Assembly (NCBI GenBank): GCA_030544215.1 | Contig: JARZZO010000003.1 | Location: 1,994,001 to 2,058,000, forward strand | Length of the DNA: 64,000 nucleotides | Direction: 5' to 3' | Source: Zantedeschia hybrid cultivar | Taxonomy: Eukaryota > Streptophyta > Magnoliopsida > Alismatales > Araceae | Shown: positions 54,873 through 64,000 of the stretch, one piece after another | How positions within the stretch are numbered: the first letter of the stretch is position 1 | Layout of the letters: every line of letters begins with the position of its first letter | Notes under the pieces: model-generated | The model's database searches: none | Told to the model about the DNA's origin: nothing | The model's input: the letters and a program-made list of their open reading frames with translations, nothing else | Made by a program: the position numbers and the translations under genes

Positions 54873-56300
54873 CTTTGTTGCAGTTTTTAGGTACCGAACA
54901 CCAGTTTCCTCAGAATAGAGAGGGGGAAAAATGGAACTCTAGCACATGGTATGGGTTTTATGGAGCGGAATGTTCACAGATGCCTCAAAGAAGGGAGATG
55001 GGTTGTTCCAGTGGCTTAAACCCTATAAACCCTTCAAAAAAAGGAATCTTTGAAAACGTAGGATGTGAATTGGATTGGTGGAAGAAGAGACCAGGGGAGC
55101 CAATTGGAGTTTTGGCGCACTTTTTTATGAGAATCCCAGAAGAAGGGGAAGTGGGAGAGGACACGGGAGAATGAGGCGAGGCTGCTGGAGCTTTTTATGG
55201 AAAATAAATAGTAAAAATGAGAAAAGGACAGCCTGGGCCAACTTAAATTCCGCTGGAGAAGCTCATAGAAAGTATCGGAAACCTTGAACAGGTGAAAAGA
55301 AGCTTGTGGAATCCCTATAGCCTCTTACGGCAACTCTTCTCCAATAGGCTCACACTCGGGGAAAAAAGAACTCATTTATAAACAACATACTTGTGGGGAA
55401 GGGCTTTCTTTGAGTAAGCGTAAAAATCCGACCTTTCTGTAGAGAACCAGCGGCAAAGCGTCCAACTTTGCTAAAACCCCGAAACCCCACAAGCCCGGAT
55501 TACGAGTGAACGCCCAGAACAACCAAATTCACAAAACCAAACTCCCAAAACTCGCAAACACCTGCGACACTGTGGAGCTCGTGGGCAGGTGCTCTCAAGC
55601 ACACCACACACACGCTCTTGTCTCTTGTCACTTATAATGTTCTCCACAAGCACAATGCTTCGGCAGGTAGAAAAAGGTCGTAGCCGCGTACCAGAAAGGC
55701 GCCCGTTTTTCTAAGCTTTGGCTCCGATAACCCCTCCCCCCGAACAACTCCCCGGGCAATTTCCAGGTTCCAACGACTCCCCAGAAGCCAGTACCACGGA
55801 AAGCTGATGAAACAGAGGAATCACCCACAGAACGAAGAACCCACCCAGGTGCTAACTGCCCCCAATAGGGGACTACGGATTCGAGAAGACAGACTCGAAA
55901 TCGTGAAAGCCAACTCCTGAGGTTGCGCTGTTTTGGAGCAGACGCTGGGGAATGGAGGGAAACAAGGAAAGCAAGGAGGAGGGGAAGAGGAAGCAAAGGG
56001 AAGAGAAAAATGGGAGGGGAAAAGGGAGAGGAGGCGAGCTGGGGTATCACGGGATGTAGATGGAACGGCAAAAAGGCCCGTTGGAGGTCTGCAAGAATGG
56101 CAGAAGGGAGGGCGTCGAGGGGTCCAAGAAGGGGAGAGGGGAAGAGGAAACGGGGGGTCCTTTTGAGGTGCATCCCGGAGGAAGGGACAACTTTCTCTCT
56201 CTCCACCGGTCGGAAAATGGACCACCCTGGCCTTTTACATCTCTCTCTCTCTCCCTCTCTGGGTTTATATGTCTTTTAGCTTTCATTCATCGGTCTCAAA
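54873..56300 (-). promoter_or_regulatory. Upstream region and possible long leader of the CIA2-like gene
   Basis: A TATA-like ATATAAACCC on the minus strand at 56263-56272 precedes a GA-rich run (56236-56260) and a pyrimidine/purine-skewed stretch to about 55930, features common in plant leaders. If transcription starts near 56235, the leader is about 1.35 kb and probably contains an intron, but no splice sites could be chosen with confidence. A 192-codon open frame at 56206-55628 (minus) has no recognisable domain. Confidence 0.35.
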
Positions 56301-57024
56301 TTCTTTATTACCATGGCGGCAGAGAATTTTTCAGACAGGTAATGTGACCAAAGTGCCCCTTTTGCGGTCTCTGATTAAGGTCTTCCTGCCCCATATGGGA
56401 CTGCCAGTGCCCATTTTGGCTCCTCTCCCCACCCACCATTTGAGTGGAATGGGTGAGGACAAGAGCTCCGATTTGTCCGTTTTCATCAGACATTAGTGGA
56501 GGTCCTGATGAACCGTGGGAAGGTCTAGGCTCGTTAAGGTGCTTTTCCAATCCATCATCTTGAATAGAAAACTAGAGAGGGCAATTGGAGACACTAGAGT
56601 CCTCGAGCAATTGCTAAATGTTGAACCCCCCACGAAAGGTTAACCCGAGATCTTATGCTGATTATGTTGGGAGGCAGATCTTGTAGGTCAAGGATTTTGA
56701 ATCTCTCAACACCGGATGAATGGGAGGCGGCCGTGCGGGTTCAACTGCATGCATGTGACCTCATTGATTTGGTGCAAACAACTCGTTTCTATATAGAGTA
56801 GACAATCTTAATTAGCTATGTTTTGCTTACTGCTTACTTGCTCATTTTTTGGGGTATGTACTTGCTTAGCAATGCCCAATCCCTTGAATTGCTTATGTCC
56901 CATTTAGTTGGAGCATTATTCTTGATATAATATTAATTTTGATGCTAATGTTAAGATTTCAATATTGTAATTGATATAAGAGCAGTATGGAGAGGGATGA
57001 TATCGAAGCAGTATGTAGGGAGAG
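56301..57024. other. Intergenic sequence, nothing recognised
   Basis: No open frame with a known motif and no repeat beyond simple AT-rich runs. Confidence 0.4.
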
Positions 57025-57032
57025 CATGTAAG

Positions 57033-57735
57033 TAGGAGTGTTCACGGTTTGATTTGATTTAGTTTTAGATAAATTTTAAAAAACTTAAATCAAACCAAAC
57101 AAACTCTTAAATTAAATTAAACCAAACTAAATATTTTTTAAACTAAACTAAACCAAACCAAACCGAAATAATTTGATTTGATTCGGTTTGATTTAGTTTA
57201 GCCGCCATAATGAGATCTTATCTTCCAAATAAGTCTTCAACACTTTAATAATTTATATAATAAATGAATACTTCTTATAAACAAAAAATAAATATATTAT
57301 TAGTCATTCTAATTAGCTTCTAATAGATGATTTATGATATAATGACAAAGAAAATAAAATTATTTTAAAATAAAATATTATATTACTCTTTACACTAATA
57401 AAAAATTATATTAAACTTTACGGATGAATGAAGGAAGATGTTCTTAATTTAGATAGAAAGTACCATAGTACTCCATTATACTTCATAATTTTCAATGATC
57501 TTAGTCTAATATATATAACAATCACTAAATATTTACACCAAATTTTTGTCTTTATAAGTAATTCAGTTTGTTTGGTTTGGCTTGGTTTATGAAACATAGA
57601 AATCAAATTAAACTAAATTTTCTTGTTCGATTTGGTTTCAACCCAAATTAAAAAAATTTAGACTTCAAATCGAATCAAACCAAATCAGTAGTTCGGTATG
57701 ATTTTTCGATTTGAACTAAATAGTAAACACCCCTA
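57033..57735. mobile_element. hAT-type MITE (703 bp)
   Basis: Ends TAGGAGTGTTCACGG and, inverted, TAGGGGTGTTTAC. Flanked by 8-base duplications CATGTAAG (57025-57032) and TATGTAAG (57736-57743) with one mismatch. The inner sequence is rich in AAACCAAACC / GGTTTGATTT, which pair across the element in a long imperfect hairpin. Non-coding. TAGGGGTG ends with an 8-base duplication are typical of hAT-derived MITEs. Confidence 0.82.
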
Positions 57736-57743
57736 TATGTAAG

Positions 57744-59226
57744 CTCTTAAAATATCAAAATTGATAGAGCGTAGCTGAACAGCTAATGTTAGCAGGAATA
57801 CTGAAATAGCTACTAATATAGAACACTCCCTTAACAAATGTGTTTATTAGAAAGAGAAATGTTAGAACGCGATTCGCTACAGTGCGTGCGGTTAAATTGT
57901 ATGTACTTCACTTATCTTTATATTAAAAAAATAAATTTTTATAAATATTTAAATATTCAATAACTCATAAGAGTTGTTTTCATCTCTTGGAATTTTATTT
58001 TGACCATCTGATCGTATCCGATCTTGAAACTCAATCTTAGTCATGCATCGGGTGCACATGAATTTTGGTTATAAAAAATAATAAAAAATAATAAAAAAAA
58101 TAAAAAATTCATCAGATTAATTCTTAGGATTGTTCCCATCCTTTGAAATTTTAGCTTTCATCACTAATTTACGTATGCAAAATCTGACAGTTTAGATTGA
58201 TCGTCTCATAATTCAACAGTGAAAATTAAATAAGAAAAGATGAAAGTAATTTTGAAGGGATAATTAAATGTTTAAAATTTTATTAAATTTTATATGAAGA
58301 TGAGATTGAAACAAAATGTATGATTATTATGAAAAAATGCACCACAGCACTCCTCTATTAGAAGAAAGCATAGTTAGACTACATGCATCCCAAAGATGCC
58401 GAATGCCTTATCAATGACTTCACATGAAACTCCCATAGGAGCCGAACGCTTCAAGCCCAATTGTAGAGAGGGACTTTTAAGTAATCCCTCCCACATTTGC
58501 CAACTCTCCACTTGTATGTTACATACACGAGTTTGCCCGCCACCCTTCTTCAGGCAGGGAACTTTCTTATCCGATTAAGTGGCGATCTCCCATTGGCCAA
58601 CCAAGATTTTAGTGCAGGACGTGGCCCATCCTAAATGGTACCCTCACGTGAGCCCTGAGGAAAGGGTGGATTAGTGTGTCCTTTCCTGGCTTTTGGAGAT
58701 CTGGGGTTGTCCCCATGATTAAGTATATTTTTCTTTTTCCTTCCGAGTCCACCCTTTTTATCCTTTCTTCCATTCCGTGTGTGGCAGATCTGCGTCATAC
58801 GTTGTGCTCTCCCTCTTCAGTCACTAATGATGAGCTCGTAATCTTATCTAGTGAACAGAGGGCAAATAGCAGAGGGTGAAGGGGAGGGGGGGGACCTCCC
58901 TCTAGGGTTTTCCGGAGGTGACCCCCGTCTCCAGTTGGTTTGGGCGTTTTTAGGAATCCATGGCAGCAATGTGAGATGTTTGTTCTTTATAAAGAACATG
59001 CACAAAAAAAACTTTCCTGGGTCACTTTTTCAGAAGGCAATGGGAGAAGGATACTTGTGCCACGTGGCTTTCACACTGCGTGGATACCTGGCATCGCCAT
59101 GGTTCGTGTGCATTCCTCACCAGGTCTAATTTTGTGGATGGCAAATTATGGTTCTTCTGTGGTGGGGGAAGTGTACCTTGGATGAGGTAATTCTGTTATT
59201 AGGGAATAATGTATAATCTGTAAGCG
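57744..59226. other. Intergenic sequence, nothing firmly recognised
   Basis: A possible MITE remnant at about 57870-58360 (CTACAGTGCGTGCGG at the left, GCACCACAGCAC at the right) is too weak to call. Open frames at 58396-59185 are short and without motifs. Confidence 0.35.
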
Positions 59227-59501
59227 TCACTTTGATTAGAGAATAAGAGAAGAATAAGGACGAATAAGGAGAGAATGAACTTAATTTTGTTTTGACAAAC
59301 GGAATAGCTTATATCGATGTAGAATAACGTATTCGGAGAATAAAAAGAATAAGTCATCTCACCCTAGATCTAAAGAATTACTTATTTTTTTTATTTCGTC
59401 AACGGGCCTCAGAAAACTATCATACTGAAACACTCCCTATTTTAATATACATCATTTCTTTAGTGGATCCCACGTAATAACTTATTCTGCAAACAAAGTG
59501 A
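59227..59501. mobile_element. MITE with TCACTTTG ends, copy 1
   Basis: Left end TCACTTTGATTAGAGAATAA; right end, inverted, TCACTTTGTTTGCAGAATAA. Non-coding, about 275 bases. The copy at 59626-59890 is about 75-80 percent similar by eye and lies in the same direction. No clean target duplication seen. Confidence 0.72.
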
Positions 59502-59625
59502 AACTAAAATTAAGTCAATAGTCTTTTCAAATATTCTAATATTAAAACATTTAAACACATAATAAAGATATAAGGACTAAGGAGTACCTTATAAAAAAAG
59601 TAAATCAGAGTGATATTATTTTTGT

Positions 59626-59890
59626 CCACTTTGATTGGAGAATAAGAGAAAAATAAGGACGAATAAGGGAAGAATAAGCTTAGTTTAGGTTTGACAAGCG
59701 GAATGGCTTATACCGGTGCATAATAATCTATTCAGAGAATAAGTCATTCTACCTTAGACCCAAGAATTGATTATTCTTCTTATTCCGTCAGCGGACCCCA
59801 CGAAACTATCGAACCGAAACACCCCTTATTTTAGTATACGCTATTTCGTTTGTGAATCCCAAGTAATAACTTATTCCCCAAACAAAGTGA
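59626..59890. mobile_element. MITE with TCACTTTG ends, copy 2
   Basis: Left end CCACTTTGATTGGAGAATAA, right end inverted TCACTTTGTTTGGGGAATAA. Lies 124 bases from copy 1 in direct orientation. The shared centre includes GACAA(A/G)CGGAAT(A/G)GCTTAT. Confidence 0.72.
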
Positions 59891-60771
59891 TGCATAATTA
59901 ATGGTGATAATATACAAATGTTTGGAGGCACTGCATTGGAGATTTGAGGTGATACCTCAAGAGAATGTACTCAAAGAAAATTGGCCTGCACAGATTTTCT
60001 GGTGGTCTAGAATATCCATCGAACGATAGACAACAACAGCTGTGTAGAGATATTTGTCATTCCAAGAATATAGACGTGGAAGAATTTGACATCATATATA
60101 TGTAGGAGATTTTTTTTTTTTTTTTGCACAAGATATGTATTACTTGGGTAGTGTTAACATGGGGTCATGTCATGGATTCACTCATTTTGTCATTATTTTC
60201 GCTTTCAAAATTCCTCCCGCCAAGAAAATTCGAATCACAAAGTAAAGAAGGATCTCTACTCCCATCTCGTTCTCATTACAACTCTTCTAAGGTTGAGATC
60301 ACAACTATCTGCTTTAATATCTTTTTCCTCTGTACGTAGAAAAAGAATAAATCAATATTCTTAGAAAAAAGACCTCCTATTTTTCATTTCCATATATAAT
60401 TGGTGTATTTAGTTATGTTTCAGGGATACCTGACAAAACGTCCAATGGAGATGAAGATACTTTCAGATATTCTGGCAAGGTCGAGCCGTCGGCGGGAATA
60501 ATTTTCTAGTTACCAGTGCATGGGCCAACATTTGTTTATAAACTTGGAGCCTGGTACTGCAGATCTATGAACATCTGTGCAGGGGCAAATGATGCCAAGT
60601 TGCCAAGGGCAAATGAAGCCAAGTTGCCAAGTGCAGGAAGCTAAACAACACATGCTTTTATTGCATTGAGACAAGCACGCACCACAACCCTTGTCCCAAA
60701 ATTGGCTGTCTTTGTTTCTGTCTAAACAAATCAACATGGCTTAATTTATGGGGAATACATACTCTCACAGC
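59891..60771. other. Intergenic sequence, nothing recognised
   Basis: Contains a 16-T run at 60111-60125 and a small direct repeat (GCAAATGA(T/A)GCCAAGTTGCC, 60586-60630). No coding evidence. Confidence 0.4.
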
Positions 60772-61155
60772 TAAGGATCTAAATTAGGCGGTTTAGACGG
60801 GGTTATATGATAATTTGAATCTAACACCGTTAAAATAGTGTAGTCCAATTATAGTCTAACTCAAATTCAGCTCAAATTTAACTTAAATTCAGTCTCAATT
60901 CAATAATGAGTGGGTTGAGTTAAGTTGGACTAGGCTGACCCTGTTTATAAATGATTTGTTAGATGTTTTACTTTTGTATGAATTATTATAGAAATCAATA
61001 GATTAAACTTAGTCAGTCCGTTTTCAATCCAATTCAATTCAAATTTAGTTAATGTCAACTCAAATTTAATCCAACCCAACAACTTAGGCTAATCTAATTT
61101 CTTTTAATATGAGTTGGGTTGGACGATGGGTTGACCCGCCCAATTAACACCCTTG
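60772..61155. mobile_element. hAT-type MITE (384 bp)
   Basis: Left end TAAGGATCTAAATTAGGCGG, right end inverted CAAGGGTGTTAATTGGGCGG. A perfect 8-base target duplication CTCACAGC flanks it (60764-60771 and 61156-61163). Non-coding. Confidence 0.85.
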
Positions 61156-61163
61156 CTCACAGC

Positions 61164-64000
61164 TTGACCCATAATCCCTCTCAAGTAATCTTGTCCATCT
61201 TCTTATAATTTTTCAAGTTTTCCTCAAGTTCTTATTATTTTGTTTTTGGAAATATGCAGAAGCGGTTTGATCCAAGGTCATCTAATTCTTTCTTTTTGAT
61301 AATTAAGTAAGTCTAGAAAGATAGTGTATTCGGGTCATTTGAAGTTGTTCGCCTTGGTTGTTCGGATTCGTTGTTTTGAATGAGAATGACTTATTGTGGA
61401 TCGAGTACACACTGGCATTCAAGTGAAGGAGCACATGTCATTATGCCTATTATATGCATATATATTTTACATATTTTACCTAATTTACTTTTTTTATTCT
61501 AAGTAGAATACCACTCTAGTTATCAGAATAAAAGAACCCTTCTGTATACATAAGTAATCCCGAATTTCATATGCTTAAATAATCCAATTACAAAGAGGGT
61601 CAAGATTTTGGTTCCTCCTTTTCCCCCTTAAATATGTCCTGTCAGAAGATCAAAAATGGCAGTCCTTTTGCCGGCCGGACGTGCCTGTCTTTATTCTCCT
61701 TTGAAATATGACCATTGGATTTGCCCTTTTACCTGTACCCTACCTCACTTTGTTTGAGAAATATGATTAGAATAACCGATATAAAAGTCTTATTTGTGAT
61801 TTGATTGTGGGAATACCTAATTCTCATAATTCTCTCAAACTCTCAAATTCTAGCTACTTGGAATGTTAATTCTTTCAATTCTCTCAATTTTATCTTTTAT
61901 TTCACTTATTTTTACTAAATAACATAAAATAGCACATCTTATTTTAAGTGGAATACTAACAACTTATCAAATCAAAATACCTCTTATTCTAGTTTAAAAA
62001 ATTTTCAAAATCTTATTCTGATTTAAACTATTATGCAAACAAAATGAACCAGCCGTTCTAATTGGTGAGAAGGCAACTTTTGTTCATGGATAGACACGAG
62101 GAGATGCCTGCTGCAATCATGCATGTGACCTTCCCTACCCAGAGAGAGAGAGAGAGAAAAAGAACAACCATGCATACCTAAAGGCTCCCCATCCAAAGTA
62201 TGGGGCTCTGCCAGGGTTCCTCCCAGTGACATACCCAGTCCCCCACCCAACAGGCCCCCACTCCCATCTCAGTCAGGATAACCCTAAGCGCGCGCGTTAT
62301 CGCCCTCAAGCTCGGGACAAAATATTCAGACACCCTCGAGCCAAAGTTGCTAGATCTTCTCATTCCGAGTTCATCGACTTATGTGTTGTTTGATTTAACG
62401 TAAAATATCATAAAAATATCACATTTTGTAAGGCATACGATGCAGCATTTCTATGATGCTTTTTGAGACCCTCACTTAGCAGCTCACAGTTTAATCATTA
62501 ATTCTTCGGCTTCTTCCACCCCATTTGACGTCAAAGATCATGCACATCATATTAACACCAGGCAAAAACGTCTTACAGCTTCCAAACGACGGCCACGGTG
62601 CTGCACTGCAAAGATTTGAAGTTTGTTTCTACTGTTTAAATGCTTCAAGTTACTGAATAGAACAGTCCTCGAAAACCTCAGAATGTGACACAAACTGGTC
62701 GTGCTTCTGCCACCGACTCTGATCGGATACATCATTGTGCTTGGGTTTGTCTTGACCGGACAGCAGGCTGCAGCACACCTTAGCTTGCTGTACCCACCGG
62801 TGGCGGCTGGATCTCCCGGGGCCAGCTGCGTCGTTCTCAGCCAAGTTCACCTTATCTAAATACACATCTCTTTATCTGCTCGTATGAGTACGTGTTTGGG
62901 GTATTGGACGTGGCCACGTCCTCCCCAAGGAGAGAAAAGTGACCATATCCCCTGGCCATGACCTCATTAGCCCACAGGAAATCTATCCTGGAGTTCTTAT
63001 CTGCACTACCACCCTCCTTTTGTGGCCACCAACCAGCTACAGAAGGATTAGGGACCAAGGTGCATGTTTTTTTTTTTTTAATGTATGCTTCACTAATCTA
63101 AGAGCTTCTCTCTTCAGGGGTCGATTAGTATATATGTACTAACTAATATCTGATTAAAGTGTTGAGTCGGACCAAACAAGATGTTAAGTGTTGGAGACAA
63201 AACAAAAGGGAACAAAGATGGTGGTACCATGACCAGGTTGCTCCAGGTCTCCAGTATGTTCCTGAAGGGTCCTCAAGGGGTAAAAAATAAGAAAAGTGAT
63301 TCAAGGACTCGACTGCGGTCGAGCACCACAGTCGAGTCCACTGAATCGGGTCTCAAAAATTAGTAGAGAAGCAAGAGCTTGTTAAGAGACATCCCAAGGT
63401 TAGTTTACACTTAGTCCAATGCTAACTTTTTCTTTACTTTTGATTGGGAGAATAAACTAATCTGCGTTAAGCAAGCCATGTTCCATAATAAGCGATAGTT
63501 AGTTTAGGATCTGCTTTCAGGCTTGAGAGGTAGAATACTCATTCCTAATCTATAATATATCTATCTAATAACCCATTATAAGATCGAAATTAAAGAGAGT
63601 TCAGTTTTTTTGTCTGGTCCAAATCCCCGTGTAGCAGGATCCGGTTTAGTGTGGCCTGGTTCCCTGGTTTAGGGTCATTCAGTCGTGCTCGTCTCGTCAT
63701 CCGAAATTTTAGGGTCCTTTGGGTTGTATGTAAAATTTATTCGGTTGGAAAAACTTTTCTAACGAAACAAATTTATAAGGAGAATTAAAATAGAAATCAA
63801 TGTTTGGTACCCGTGAAAATATGTTCTTGAAAATGTTTTCCTTTGTTTGTTTCTCCAAAAAATATTTTTCTGAAAACAATTTTATTTGTATGTTTACTTG
63901 CAAAAGAATTTTGAGCTTTTTATTTTTCACTCCTTATAATATTTAAATATTTCTTATAAGCTTCTACAATCTTCACATTTCTTAAAGAAATTTTTATATA
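61164..64000. other. Intergenic sequence at right edge, no gene recognised
   Basis: AT-rich. Minus-strand open frames at 62650-62865 (71 codons) and 62852-63058 (68 codons) were read but show no known domain; the first could be a terminal exon of an unknown gene, which I cannot support. A GA microsatellite is at 62141-62157. Confidence 0.35.

Noticed and set aside
55628..56206. Minus-strand 192-codon frame upstream of the CIA2-like gene
   Set aside because: Composition-driven, no domain; more likely part of the leader or promoter region.
57870..58360. Possible third MITE (CTACAGTGCGTGCGG ... GCACCACAGCAC)
   Set aside because: Ends pair poorly and no target duplication could be defined.
62650..63058. 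Minus-strand small frames that might be exons of an unknown gene
   Set aside because: No recognisable domain, no convincing splice sites or homologous partner exon.

Overview
This is nuclear DNA of a flowering plant, in a gene-poor stretch packed with LTR retrotransposons. The support is the element types (Ty3/gypsy chromoviruses, a Tat-lineage gypsy element with a second RNase H, and a Ty1/copia element, all with plant-type primer sites), several MITEs, and two spliced genes for plastid-related proteins. I cannot name the species. The GC-rich first exons of both genes would fit a monocot or a magnoliid, but that is a weak inference.

Left block, 1-15322, all on the minus strand: a decayed chromovirus (element A) runs in from outside the window. 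Its upstream LTR is split by a second chromovirus of the Tekay/Del type (element B, 6388-15248, LTRs of about 2.1-2.2 kb). The stretch 15323-18334 has no recognisable gene. At 18335-18710 (minus) lies the first exon of aminodeoxychorismate synthase (ADCS, folate pathway). No later exon was found in the 18 kb downstream, so the gene either has a very long first intron holding A and B, or is cut off.

Central block, 20391-49917: a plus-strand Ty1/copia element (E) spread over about 29.5 kb by insertions. At 27820-48641 it holds a minus-strand Tat-lineage element (F) with near-identical 579-bp LTRs and a perfect GGTAC target duplication. F itself holds three further insertions: a solo Tekay LTR (C, 32711-35046, perfect AGTGC duplication) inside its 67-bp tandem array, a 1.57-kb solo-LTR-like insert (G, 37387-38957, perfect GGAGC duplication) inside its RNase H, and a plus-strand Tekay element (D, 41520-47536) in its gag with a deletion at the left junction. 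A diverged relative of G sits in E at about 23752-25313, and another LTR-derived insert at about 21177-22750. F also carries a spliced, now broken antisense gene (29303-31764) with its own TATA box and repeated G-box promoter elements.

Right block, 49918-64000: mostly non-coding, with one gene, a CIA2-like CCT-domain regulator of plastid protein import genes (minus strand, exons 54872-53787 and 52875-52708). Its second intron starts with GC rather than GT, and the exon for the last CCT residues was not found. Around and beyond it are MITEs: two hAT-type with 8-bp target duplications (57033-57735, 60772-61155) and two tandem TCACTTTG-ended copies (59227-59501, 59626-59890).

All retrotransposon coding regions carry stops and frameshifts and are annotated as pseudogenes. 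The two host genes are not functionally linked to each other beyond both serving the plastid.
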